From NCBI GenBank assembly GCA_910587245.1, contig CAJULX010000012.1, positions 1-60,270 of the forward strand: a stretch of 60,270 nt of DNA, written 5' to 3'. A program made the position numbers and the translations under genes. This DNA comes from Candidatus Gastranaerophilales bacterium. GTDB taxonomy: Bacteria; Cyanobacteriota; Vampirovibrionia; Gastranaerophilales; Gastranaerophilaceae. This document shows positions 31,704-40,391 of this stretch, one piece after another (the stretch's first letter is position 1; every line of letters begins with the position of its first letter). The notes under the pieces were generated by a model. The model worked only from the letters and a program-made list of their open reading frames with translations. It had not been told where the DNA came from and ran no database searches.

Positions 31704-31740
31704 TTTTGCCTTAAAATTCGAATTCAAAAGGTATTGAAAA

Positions 31741-32541
31741 TTGCAGGCCACGATAGATTTCATAAAAGAAAAAACCGGAAATTTTACGCCTGAAATTGCT
31801 CTGGTGCTGGGTTCCGGTTTAGGGGATTTTACAAAGAATTTAGACGGGATAACGATAGAATACGGCGATATCCCGGGTTTTAAAACATCTACTGTTCAAG
31901 GGCACAAGGGCTCTTTATTTTTCACAACCCTTTTTAATAAAAAACTTGTCATAATGCAGGGCAGACTGCATTTTTATGAAGGATACGAACTTTCAGATAT
32001 TACATACCCTGTTAAAATTTTTAAAAAACTCGGGGTTGAAACTTTGATTTTGACAAATGCGGCAGGTTCTTTAAGGGAAGATTTTAAACCTTCCGATTTA
32101 ATGCTGATAAAAGACCATATTAATTTTACGGCAAAAAACCCGCTCATAGGAAAAAATGATGACACTTTAGGCGAAAGATTTCCCGATATGTCAAATATCT
32201 ACACGGATTCTTTACGAGATAAAGTGAAAGAATGCGCCCTTGCTGCGGAAATTGAAATTAAAGAAGGCGTATACGTTATGACTACAGGCCCCAGCTATGA
32301 AACGCCTGCGGAAGTCAAAATGTTTGGAACACTGGGCGGAAGTGCGGTTGGCATGTCTACGGTGCCCGAGGCGATAGTTTCCAATTATTTGGGCATGAAA
32401 ACAATTGGTATCAGTCTTATTACAAACTACGCAAGCGGAATTTCAAAAAATAAATTAAGCCATAGTGAAGTGGTTGAAGTGGGGCGAATTGCAACACAAA
32501 AGTTTACAAAGCTTATAAATGCCATTATAAATAAATTATAG
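31741..32541 (+). CDS. Purine nucleoside phosphorylase (trimeric class)
   Basis: Cleaves inosine/guanosine with phosphate in purine salvage. Signatures: V-L-G-S-G-L-G-D-F (phosphate), Q-G-H-K-G-S, M-Q-G-R-L-H-F-Y-E-G-Y, L-T-N-A-A-G-S-L, G-P-S-Y-E-T-P-A-E-V and the base-binding V-G-M-S-T-V-P-E with L-I-T-N-Y-A. At 266 residues it matches PunA/XapA. Translation starts at TTG, with AAAAGGT eight bases upstream. Follows rpoZ by 37 bases and is likely cotranscribed. Confidence 0.93.
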   Translation: MQATIDFIKEKTGNFTPEIALVLGSGLGDFTKNLDGITIEYGDIPGFKTSTVQGHKGSLFFTTLFNKKLVIMQGRLHFYEGYELSDITYPVKIFKKLGVETLILTNAAGSLREDFKPSDLMLIKDHINFTAKNPLIGKNDDTLGERFPDMSNIYTDSLRDKVKECALAAEIEIKEGVYVMTTGPSYETPAEVKMFGTLGGSAVGMSTVPEAIVSNYLGMKTIGISLITNYASGISKNKLSHSEVVEVGRIATQKFTKLINAIINKL

Positions 32542-32662
32542 ATATAAAGTTTTTGATAAAAATTCCGATAATAAAAATGTAAGTTACAAATGTAGTTTTT
32601 TAAAAGATAAAAACCGCAAACTATAGATAAGATGTAAGTTTCAGCTTTCGAAAGGCAAATAT

Positions 32663-34276
32663 ATGAGCGAGATACAATTTCAAAATGACATCCGGCTTCT
32701 GATTGATATTTTGCCCCCGAAAATAAAACGCCATATAACAGAGGGCAGCCTTGACGAAGCTATTGAAATAGTTCTTGATATCGGAAGAATTCCCGAAGTT
32801 CGCATAGGAAACGGAAGAATTATGTACCTTGGCTCTGATACTGTTGTATCGGATGATATTAATTTTATTGTGGATAAAATCCCCGAATTTACCTCTGATA
32901 ACCGTTCGGGTATTGCAGGAACGCTCCACAGAATTTCTGCCATAAGAAACAGGCAGGGGAAAATTATCGGGCTTACAATGCGCATAGGGCGTGTTGTAAC
33001 GGGAACAATCGCCTGTATTAAAGATTTTGTTATGCAGAATAAAAGTATTCTTTTCCTCGGGCGTCCGGGTGTCGGCAAAACCACAAAATTAAGAGAAATT
33101 TCAAGACTTGTGGCTGATGAACTCGGAAAAAGAGTAGTTGTTGTGGATACATCAAATGAAATTGCAGGCGATGGCGATGTTGCACACCCTGCAATCGGAA
33201 AAGCAAGAAGAATGCAGGTTTCTCAGCCCGAATTTCAAAAAGACGTAATGATAGAAGCGGTTGAAAACCATACACCTGAAGTCATTGTGGTGGATGAAAT
33301 CGGGACGGAATTAGAAGCGCAGGCGGCAAGAACCATCGCGGAGCGCGGGGTTATGCTTATAGCCACAGCGCACGGTAACACGCTTGAAAATATTATTAAA
33401 AACCCTGCAATGTCGGATTTAGTGGGCGGTGTAAGTTCTGTTACCCTTGGTGATGATGAAGCAAAACACAGAGGCTGTCAGAAAACCGTTTTGGAGCGTG
33501 AAAAACAGCCAACATTTGATATTGTTATAGAAATTATCGACAGAAACACGCTTGCCGTTTATAAAAACACGGCAGAAGCGGTTGATTATATTCTGCGCGG
33601 CTGGCCTATCACGCCTGAAATAAGAAAAGTAGATGAAAATTACGAAACAAAACCTGAAAAGCCTTCAAACCCTGCCGAAAATAAAATTATGGATAGGGTA
33701 AATGAACTGGACAGCAGGACTGCAAGCGCGCAGAGCCCTTTAAATTTTTCATTCAACAGACAGAAATATGTTGATGATGTTAAAAATCATAAAAAAATCT
33801 ATATCTATGCCGTATCCCGCTCTATTGTGGATAAAATTATAGAAAGACTTGATATTAACGCGGAAATTGTCCGCAATGTTGAAGATGCGGATTTTGTAAT
33901 TGCTCATAAAAACTTTGCAAAAGGCGGTACAAAGGTGCTTGCCGTTGCAAATGAATACAGGCTTCCCGTTTATTTCGTGCGTACAAATTCAATGTCACAA
34001 ATTCAAAAAGTGTTAAAAGACGCTTTGCATTTAACACAGGAGCAGGTTTACGAGCACAAATACACAGGCTATATGGATGAAGCCGAGCTTGCGCTCGATG
34101 AAGCTAAAGCTGCTATTGCAAAAGTAATGGAAGGAGCTGAAACGGTTGAACTGGAGCCTCAGCCGCAGCACATTAGAAAATTACAGCATGAATATGTAGA
34201 AGCGCACAATTTGTCTTCAACAAGCGAAGGCGAAGGCTCTGCAAGGCATTTAAGGATATTTAGAGAAAAAGATTAA
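32663..34276 (+). CDS. SpoIIIAA/Ycf45-like ATPase with R3H domain
   Basis: A 537-residue P-loop ATPase with a C-terminal single-strand nucleic-acid binding R3H domain. Walker A G-R-P-G-V-G-K-T-T is at 133-141, Walker B V-I-V-V-D-E-I-G at 207-214, and the sensor-like A-T-A-H-G at about 234-238. The middle (350-430) is a Rossmann-like linker; residues about 505-535 carry the R3H pattern (R-K-L-Q-H-E-Y-V-E, S-S-T-S-E-G-E-G-S-A-R-H-L-R-I-F). This architecture is characteristic of Cyanobacteria and plastids (Ycf45). The molecular role is not established. Its stop overlaps the next start by one base. Confidence 0.9.
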   Translation: MSEIQFQNDIRLLIDILPPKIKRHITEGSLDEAIEIVLDIGRIPEVRIGNGRIMYLGSDTVVSDDINFIVDKIPEFTSDNRSGIAGTLHRISAIRNRQGKIIGLTMRIGRVVTGTIACIKDFVMQNKSILFLGRPGVGKTTKLREISRLVADELGKRVVVVDTSNEIAGDGDVAHPAIGKARRMQVSQPEFQKDVMIEAVENHTPEVIVVDEIGTELEAQAARTIAERGVMLIATAHGNTLENIIKNPAMSDLVGGVSSVTLGDDEAKHRGCQKTVLEREKQPTFDIVIEIIDRNTLAVYKNTAEAVDYILRGWPITPEIRKVDENYETKPEKPSNPAENKIMDRVNELDSRTASAQSPLNFSFNRQKYVDDVKNHKKIYIYAVSRSIVDKIIERLDINAEIVRNVEDADFVIAHKNFAKGGTKVLAVANEYRLPVYFVRTNSMSQIQKVLKDALHLTQEQVYEHKYTGYMDEAELALDEAKAAIAKVMEGAETVELEPQPQHIRKLQHEYVEAHNLSSTSEGEGSARHLRIFREKD

Positions 34277-34893
34277 TGAACCTGTTTGATATAATTTTTA
34301 ATAATTCCGCGTCCAAAAGAAATAAAACCCGCATTCAGCGTAAAGTTCCGGCGCAAAAAACCGAAAATGTAAATGGAATTTTTATCATCTATAAAAAACA
34401 TCCGTTTTCAAAAAGTATAAGAATTACCCCGAAAATAAACGGGGAAGTACTTGTCACTCTTCCAAAAAATGTACCGTATTCCTGTGCAAAAGATTTTGTT
34501 TTAAAAAATATCGGCTGGATAAAAGAAAATATCAAATCAAAAAAGCCTGTCCCGCTTGATATTATAGATGAAAGAAGACGGCTTGCGCATAAAATTCTGC
34601 CAAAAAGACTGGATGAGCTGGCGCAAAAATTCGGCTTTAAATACAGAAAACTTTTTATAAAAAACCAGAAAACAGTCTGGGGCAGCTGTTCTTATATGAA
34701 CAATATTAATTTAAACCTTAATCTTGTTGCGCTTGATAATGAATTTATCGATTATGTTATTTTACATGAACTGACCCATACGGTGCATAAAAACCACCAG
34801 AAAGCATTTTATAATCTTTTAACAAAAAATATGCCGGACGCGCTTGAAATTCAAAAAAGGCTGAAAAAAATTAAAATCTCCGGCCTTGTTTGA
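34276..34893 (+). CDS. YgjP-like (DUF45) metal-dependent hydrolase
   Basis: A 205-residue SprT-related zinc peptidase of the YgjP/DUF45 family. W-G-S-C (135-138) and the zincin H164-E-L-T-H168 with third ligand H174 in K-N-H-Q-K-A-F-Y are all present. The N-terminal 30 residues are basic. TAATG overlap with the R3H ATPase gene implies coupling. Substrate unknown; YgjP proteins are linked to cation stress in other bacteria. Confidence 0.85.
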   Translation: MNLFDIIFNNSASKRNKTRIQRKVPAQKTENVNGIFIIYKKHPFSKSIRITPKINGEVLVTLPKNVPYSCAKDFVLKNIGWIKENIKSKKPVPLDIIDERRRLAHKILPKRLDELAQKFGFKYRKLFIKNQKTVWGSCSYMNNINLNLNLVALDNEFIDYVILHELTHTVHKNHQKAFYNLLTKNMPDALEIQKRLKKIKISGLV

Positions 34894-34909
34894 TTTTTTG
34901 TGCAGGGCA

Positions 34910-35497
34910 TTATTCTATAACGTTTATTCTGCCTGTCTCAATATCAAAATAGGTTTTAACGATTTTTAAACCTTCTTTTTCCGCAGCATCATTTATTATG
35001 TTGGATTTTACAAGCAGTCTGTGTTTGCATACTTCTAAGTATTCTTTTGCAAGCACGTCGTAATTTTCAACCCCTTTTTCATGCTTAACCGATTGCACCT
35101 GATAAATAAGGTTTTCAAAGCAATCATTGTATAAAGGTGCGCTGAGTGCATATTTCATAACCCCGCAATCCTGATGGCTCAATATTATAAGAAGTTTTAT
35201 TTTGAGTTTTTTAACGGCATATTCAATGCTCTCCAGAACATTGGGACCTATTGTATTTCCTGCCGTGCGCACACAGAAAAGTTCCCCGAGCCCCGTATCA
35301 AATAAAATTTCGGGACAAACCCTTGAATCAGAGCAGGTTAAAACTATTGCATAAGGCTTTTGACCTTCTTCAAGACTTTTCAGCATTGAATCAAAGCAAT
35401 AATTTTTTATTTCAGGCTTTCCTTCGATAAATTTTTTATTTCCCTCTAAAAGAAATTTAAGTGCCTCATCAGGCGTATTAAAACTAAGCTTTCTCAT
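34910..35497 (-). CDS. Beta-type carbonic anhydrase
   Basis: Zinc enzyme that interconverts CO2 and bicarbonate. Zinc ligands C55 (T-C-S-D-S-R-V), H108 and C111 (S-H-Q-D-C-G) and the D57-R59 dyad are intact; the common G-H-x-x-C-G here reads S-H-Q-D-C-G. R-T-A-G-N is also present. At 195 residues it has the usual length. Convergent with the YgjP gene, 16 bases between stops. Could supply bicarbonate to carboxylases. Confidence 0.93.
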   Translation of the reverse strand: MRKLSFNTPDEALKFLLEGNKKFIEGKPEIKNYCFDSMLKSLEEGQKPYAIVLTCSDSRVCPEILFDTGLGELFCVRTAGNTIGPNVLESIEYAVKKLKIKLLIILSHQDCGVMKYALSAPLYNDCFENLIYQVQSVKHEKGVENYDVLAKEYLEVCKHRLLVKSNIINDAAEKEGLKIVKTYFDIETGRINVIE

Positions 35498-35593
35498 ATG
35501 CGCTCCAAATAATCTTTAAATTATTATAACAAACATTTTTAAAACTTTATAATTTTCTGCAGAGTGCAGATATATTTTTGAAATAAACCTGTT

Positions 35594-35637
35594 AAAATAC
35601 CCGAATCCCCTTGTTTAATTGAGGTTTCGGGTATTTT
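35594..35637. terminator. Terminator downstream of serS
   Basis: A 12-bp stem, AAAATACCCGAA with TTCGGGTATTTT, reinforced by CC/GG within the loop. It lies 24 bases beyond the serS stop on the - strand. Confidence 0.8.
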
Positions 35638-35660
35638 AACGGTTGAAATGTAATTGATTT

Positions 35661-36926
35661 CTATATAATATCAAATCCTGTATATTTTCTAAGCACTTCG
35701 GGGATTACAATATGTCCGTCTTCCGTTTGGAAATTTTCTAAAATTGCAGCAAATGTTCTGCCCACGGCAAGCCCTGAACCGTTCAATGTGTGTACAAATT
35801 CGGGTTTTCCCGTCTGCTTGCTTCTGTATTTGATATTGGCTCTTCTTGCCTGAAAATCGCCGAAGTTGGAACAGCTTGAAATTTCCTTGTAATCATTATA
35901 AGAAGGAAGCCAAACTTCAAGGTCGTAGCATTTTTTAGCCGAAAATCCGATATCGCCCGTGCAAAGCTCTACTCTTCTAAACGGCAGATTTAATAATTCA
36001 AGCACTCTTTCAGCGTTTCTTGTAAGTTTTTCATGTTCTTCTTCGCTTGTTTCGGGGGTGGTTAATTTTACAAGTTCAACTTTGTTAAACTGGTGCAATC
36101 TGATTAAGCCCCTTGTATCTTTCCCTGCAGAACCTGCTTCACGCCTGAAACATGGTGTATATGCCGTCATATATTTCGGCAGATCATCTTCATTTAAAAT
36201 TTCATTTTGATAAATATTTGTAACGGGAACTTCCGCTGTCGGAATTAAGAATAAATCTTCATCCACACATTTAAACATATCTTCTTTAAATTTCGGCAAT
36301 TGCCCTGTTCCTGTCATTGCAGCCGAATTTACAAGAATTGGCGGCAAAATTTCTTCATATCCGTGTTCCTGAGTGTGTATTTCTAAAAAGAAATTAATAA
36401 TAGCACGTTCCAAAGCGGCACCTTTTCCTCTGTACAGGCTGAATCTTGTATGTGCAAGCTTAACGCCTCTTTCAAAATCCAAAAGGCCTAATTTTTCACC
36501 CAATTCCCAGTGCGGTTTTAATTCATAATCTTTTTTAGTGGGCTCGCCCACAACTTTTTTAACAACATTAAACGTTTCATCCGTACCGATTGCAATATTT
36601 TCATCAGGAGTGTTGGGTGTACATAAAAGGAAATCTCTCTGTTTTGTATCAAGCTCTGCTTGTTTTTCTTCAAGCGCTTTGATGTCGTCAGCCATGGCTT
36701 TTACTTCCGCTTGAAGTTCATCAGCATCTTTTCCCGCTTTTTTAAGCTCACCTATTGTCTGCGACATTGATTTTCTTTTTGCGCGCAGCTCATCTGTTTG
36801 AAACTGGATTTTTCTTCTTTCGTTATCAATCTCCAAAACCTCATCTATAGAAAGATTAGGGTTTCTTCTTTTTAAAAGTTCGTTAATTTTTTCAGGATTT
36901 TCTCTGATTAATTTAATATCAAGCAT
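35661..36926 (-). CDS. serS: Seryl-tRNA synthetase
   Basis: Class II synthetase charging tRNA-Ser. The N-terminal antiparallel coiled coil (about 30-100) reads the tRNA arms; the catalytic domain has motif 2 (F-R-R-E-A-G-S-A-G-K-D-T-R-G-L-I-R-L-H-Q-F) and motif 3 (N-G-S-G-L-A-V-G-R-T). At 421 residues it is full length. The start overlaps the 3' end of the upstream pseudouridine synthase gene by 8 bases, so the two are cotranscribed. Confidence 0.97.
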   Translation of the reverse strand: MLDIKLIRENPEKINELLKRRNPNLSIDEVLEIDNERRKIQFQTDELRAKRKSMSQTIGELKKAGKDADELQAEVKAMADDIKALEEKQAELDTKQRDFLLCTPNTPDENIAIGTDETFNVVKKVVGEPTKKDYELKPHWELGEKLGLLDFERGVKLAHTRFSLYRGKGAALERAIINFFLEIHTQEHGYEEILPPILVNSAAMTGTGQLPKFKEDMFKCVDEDLFLIPTAEVPVTNIYQNEILNEDDLPKYMTAYTPCFRREAGSAGKDTRGLIRLHQFNKVELVKLTTPETSEEEHEKLTRNAERVLELLNLPFRRVELCTGDIGFSAKKCYDLEVWLPSYNDYKEISSCSNFGDFQARRANIKYRSKQTGKPEFVHTLNGSGLAVGRTFAAILENFQTEDGHIVIPEVLRKYTGFDII

Positions 36927-37659
36927 TTTCTTCTTCCTTAATATTTACTATTTTATCTAAATATACTCTTAATTCTTTAATCTGCTTCGGTTTTAAGGGT
37001 TTAAACTGCCCTTTTTTCAAACCTTCTATATCAATTGTTGCATGGCGGATTCTTTTTAATGAAATTACATTGTGTCCTAAAAATTCCACCATACGGCGAA
37101 TTTGGCGATTCATACCCTGATACAGCGTCATCTCTAAAAGGGTTTTGGCGTTTGTGCTTTCGATAACGCGCACATCAGCATAAGCAATTTTTCCCTTTTC
37201 AATTTCTATCCCTTTTGCCATAGTTTCAAGTTCAGCATTTGTAATTTTACAATCAATCGTTACTCTGTAAACTTTTGAAACCTTTATTGAAGGATGGGTT
37301 AAATCGTATATTAAATCACCGTCATTTGTTAAAATTATTAATCCTGAAGAATCTTTATCAAGCCTGCCTACAGGCTTCATTGAATGTAATTCTTTAGGGA
37401 GGATATCGTATATGGTTTTTCTTCCCTTTTCATCGGATGAGGTGGTGATGTATCCTGCAGGCTTATAAAATCTGAAATATTCAAAATTCTGCCCTTTGAT
37501 TAATTTACCGTCAATGGTCACTTTATCTTTGCGCCTTATTTCAAAACCGAGCATAGTAACAGTCTGCCCGTTTACCTGAACTCTTCCTTCAAGAACAAGT
37601 TCATCCGCTTTTCTGCGGGAGGCTATGCCTGATTGCGCTATGTATTTATTAATCCTCAT
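36919..37659 (-). CDS. RsuA/RluB-family pseudouridine synthase
   Basis: Converts a uridine in rRNA to pseudouridine. An S4 RNA-binding domain at the N-terminus (M-R-I-N-K-Y-I-A-Q-S-G-I-A-S-R-R-K-A-D-E-L-V) precedes the catalytic domain with D in V-G-R-L-D-K-D-S-S-G-L-I, and R-Q-I-R-R-M is near the C-terminus. I start at the ATG at 37659, giving 246 residues, where homologs begin; the longer frame adds 13 unlikely residues. No Shine-Dalgarno; an extended -10 (TGCTAAAAT) seven bases upstream suggests a leaderless message. RluB versus RsuA cannot be decided here. Confidence 0.92.
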   Translation of the reverse strand: MRINKYIAQSGIASRRKADELVLEGRVQVNGQTVTMLGFEIRRKDKVTIDGKLIKGQNFEYFRFYKPAGYITTSSDEKGRKTIYDILPKELHSMKPVGRLDKDSSGLIILTNDGDLIYDLTHPSIKVSKVYRVTIDCKITNAELETMAKGIEIEKGKIAYADVRVIESTNAKTLLEMTLYQGMNRQIRRMVEFLGHNVISLKRIRHATIDIEGLKKGQFKPLKPKQIKELRVYLDKIVNIKEEENA

Positions 37660-37694
37660 GTCTGCAATTTTAGCACAAAAAACACTTAAAAAAT

Positions 37695-37855
37695 GCAATT
37701 AAAAACCCCACACAGGTAAATTTTGTTACCCTGCCGAAATCAAGCAAGGTGGGTGAGTGCCTCGATAAATCCGTTTCCTTAAAAAGGCAAAGCCTCAAGG
37801 TATACTTCAATTATCTTTTATAAAGAGCTTAACTCTCCCTTTTAGTAAAAATGTA
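37695..37855 (-). ncRNA. Possible structured RNA upstream of the pseudouridine synthase gene
   Basis: This 320-base gene-free stretch is more GC-rich than its surroundings. On the - strand, a candidate promoter (TTGTAA, 17 bases, TACTAA) precedes a region with several hairpins: AGAG/CTCT at the 5' end, CCTT/AAGG enclosing GGC/GCC, and CAGGGTAA/TTTACCTG, the last closed by CCCAC/GTGGG and followed by GTTTTT. I cannot match it to 6S, SRP, RNase P or a known riboswitch. Strand and limits are uncertain. Confidence 0.35.
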
Positions 37856-37981
37856 GGAACAAAATTACAACCTGCATGGAGTAATTTTATTTTAACATAT
37901 TATTTTAAAGGGTGCATTATTCCAAACGGTTATTTTTAAGCTAAACAATTTCTTTTTTAAAAAAACACGGGTGATATCTTA

Positions 37982-38203
37982 TTATGCGTTGTTGATTTCA
38001 AAAAAGGTGATGATTTTCATAAGACAAGCTGCTGTAGCATAAATGAGTTTTATAAAAACATTTTTTGAACGTTTCCTGTAAAAACAAAGTTTATTTTGAA
38101 TTTCAAGAAGCTCAACCTGTTTAGTTGACAACTTATCAAGATCTAAATTTTTGAGACCGAAATTCTTATACAGGAGGTTGGTTCCGGCTTCTGTTGTAGT
38201 CAT
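37982..38203 (-). CDS. Small hypothetical protein with one hydrophobic segment
   Basis: A 73-residue protein, start ATG at 38203 supported by GAGAGGA upstream. It begins M-T-T-T-E-A-G-T-N-L-L and carries a basic stretch (Y-R-K-R-S-K) before a hydrophobic C-terminal segment (F-I-K-L-I-Y-A-T-A-A-C-L-M-K-I-I), which could be a C-tail membrane anchor. No family recognised. Confidence 0.5.
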   Translation of the reverse strand: MTTTEAGTNLLYKNFGLKNLDLDKLSTKQVELLEIQNKLCFYRKRSKNVFIKLIYATAACLMKIITFFEINNA

Positions 38204-38513
38204 TTTACATATTCCTCTCTTAATCGATGACATTTTTAAGAATATACTAAAATAAAATTTTTAGTATTACCTGATTGGGTAATATAAAAATCATCAATAA
38301 AATTTTTTGTTCTTTTTATATTAATAGTATAAAGATTACATTAAGAATTCATCTAAAAGCTTGAAATATTTCCGTGTTTTTTGTAATATTACGTACGTAA
38401 CAGTTAGATTTTTTTATCTGTTGAAGCATGGCAATTTTTTATATTGAGGCGGTTTGTATTGACTGTCAATAAAAAATGCTTTTAAAGTAAACCAGCTTAA
38501 CCTAAGGAAATTA
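38204..38513. other. Intergenic region with stacked palindromes
   Basis: No gene seen. It holds TACTAAAA/TTTTAGTA (about 38244-38265), ATTACC/GGTAAT around TGATTG (38266-38283) and the perfect 12-mer TTACGTACGTAA (38389-38400). These could be operators for the divergent genes at either side; none is strong enough to assign. Confidence 0.4.
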
Positions 38514-40391
38514 ATGACACCAATTGCTGTAAATAATATCGGAATAGAGAAGAACAATCAATTTAATAACCGCAATAACAGCCCTGCTTTTACAGGGGCG
38601 CTTGATGGTGCCGTTAATATCTTAAAAACTTTTAACGAAAAACCGATGATAGGGGTTGCTTTTACCGATACCGTTGCAACAAATGCCCCAAGAAGTATTG
38701 TGGATTTTGCGACCTTAGGCCCTGCCGCAGGTTTTGAAACGGCAAGAAGAGAATTTTCGGGTCTTATCGTTAACTGTTTAATGCCGAGCTTTTTTGTTCT
38801 TGGTGCGGCAAAACTTATTAACGGCCATTATATGAAAGATTTTAAGGGTGTTAATATGTCCTCAAGCTGGGCAAATTCAGAAACCATTGACACCTTGAAA
38901 GATGTTTATAAAAATGTTTTAAACCAAGGACTTACAAAAGAAGATACGGCAAAAAGCTTTGTAAAACAAACCCTTGAAAATCTTGAAGGTTTAAACGGCA
39001 AAGAATGGGTAAGCTATGCCGATAAATTAAGCGGGGAAAAAGGCAAAGAAGCAATTGAAACCCTTGCAAATGCCGTTGCTAACCCTGCAATGAGCAAAAA
39101 AGACACAAAAAATGCTCTGAAAAAAGCTTTAAAATTAATTTCAGGCGAAACGGAAGCCGTTGAAACGCTCAGATTTAAAACTTTAACAAGCGCAGATACA
39201 AAATCAGGCGCCGCTAATGCCGCGCAGGGTAAAATTTTCGGTTCCAATCTTGCCGATTTATTAAGAGATCAGATTGATTTAGGCCGCAAATTCAGCAACG
39301 ACTCCGTTAAAAATAATCTTGATAAATTTGCCGCAAGTGCAAAGAAAATGGTGAACACTAAGAGTATGATGGGCTTAGCGGTTATAATTCCGCTTGCAAT
39401 GTCTATGCAGTATATAAACAGAGCCATAACCCGTCATAAATACAAAAAAACCGGTGCGCCCATTTATAAAGATTTTGAAAAAGAAGACAACAGAGTATTA
39501 ACACCTGAAGAACAGAAGAAACTAGCTGCCACAAAACCCGCTTGTGTTGCATCTATGGTGGGTTTAGCGCTTCTTTCCATGATGAAAAGACCGTCTTTAG
39601 AGATGTTCCAGTTTAAAGGAATGTTCCCGACGGTCGACCAGTGCAGATGGATTGCAACATCAACTTTTGCTTCAAGAATGCTTGCCTCAGAAGATCCGAA
39701 CGAACTCAGGGAATCAACGGTAAGGGATATAGCTTCATTCGCAGGGCTTTATTTCCTTGGCGACTATGCTTCAAAAGCAACGGCTACATTAATTGAAAAA
39801 CTTGATAAAGGTGCAAAGCTTCTTAACCACACTAAAGAAGTTTCAAAAGATGCAAATGTATTCCAAAAATTCGGCAACTGGGTAAAAAATGTTAAAGTTA
39901 AATCATTTGATGAAGTTGCAAACAGTGCAAAAGCTACAAAATACAGAGGTATTTGCGAGCTTGCAAGCCTTGGTTTTTCCATTCTTACGCTTGGAATTTT
40001 GCTTCCTATGTACAATAAACGCGTAACCGCAAGAAAAGAAGCAGAGCGCAAAGCAAATATGCAAAAGGAACAGAATAAAATTCATCAAATGGCAAGCAGT
40101 ACGCCTGATGTTGCAAAAGCTTCTTCACCCGTGCAATCTCAGCCGCAAAACTATATAACCCCGGGTAAAATGTTTATTCATCCTATGAAAGATACAAGCA
40201 TAGGCAAAAACAATAATGTAAGTATTTTAAACGGTGCAAGGGTAAAGGATTTGGAAGTAACAGCCTTTAATGTTCAGGAAAGCGCCGTTAAAGGATGTTA
40301 CGATTTTGAAATGAAGGGCAAATTTAAAGACTGGGAGGAATATGCCCAGGATGATGTCTTTAAAACTGTCGCAACCGAATGCTTCAGGTAA
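38514..40391 (+). CDS. Large lineage-specific multi-helix membrane protein
   Basis: A 625-residue protein without a recognised family. The N-terminus is Asn-rich and leads into S-P-A-F-T-G-A-L-D-G. Predicted hydrophobic segments lie at about 85-105 (N-C-L-M-P-S-F-F-V-L-G-A-A), 285-300 (M-M-G-L-A-V-I-I-P-L-A-M-S), 340-352, and 485-505 (L-G-F-S-I-L-T-L-G-I-L-L-P-M), separated by Lys/Asp/Asn-rich helical stretches. No signal peptide. AAGGA is spaced seven bases from the ATG. The last eight bases overlap the convergent glycosyltransferase gene. Resembles the 13835-15805 protein in style only. Confidence 0.75.
   Translation: MTPIAVNNIGIEKNNQFNNRNNSPAFTGALDGAVNILKTFNEKPMIGVAFTDTVATNAPRSIVDFATLGPAAGFETARREFSGLIVNCLMPSFFVLGAAKLINGHYMKDFKGVNMSSSWANSETIDTLKDVYKNVLNQGLTKEDTAKSFVKQTLENLEGLNGKEWVSYADKLSGEKGKEAIETLANAVANPAMSKKDTKNALKKALKLISGETEAVETLRFKTLTSADTKSGAANAAQGKIFGSNLADLLRDQIDLGRKFSNDSVKNNLDKFAASAKKMVNTKSMMGLAVIIPLAMSMQYINRAITRHKYKKTGAPIYKDFEKEDNRVLTPEEQKKLAATKPACVASMVGLALLSMMKRPSLEMFQFKGMFPTVDQCRWIATSTFASRMLASEDPNELRESTVRDIASFAGLYFLGDYASKATATLIEKLDKGAKLLNHTKEVSKDANVFQKFGNWVKNVKVKSFDEVANSAKATKYRGICELASLGFSILTLGILLPMYNKRVTARKEAERKANMQKEQNKIHQMASSTPDVAKASSPVQSQPQNYITPGKMFIHPMKDTSIGKNNNVSILNGARVKDLEVTAFNVQESAVKGCYDFEMKGKFKDWEEYAQDDVFKTVATECFR

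Noticed and set aside
37720..37790. SRP RNA-like GTTACC ... AAGGTGGGTGAG on the + strand
   Set aside because: The invariant GGAA loop and GAAGCAGC segment of SRP RNA are missing.
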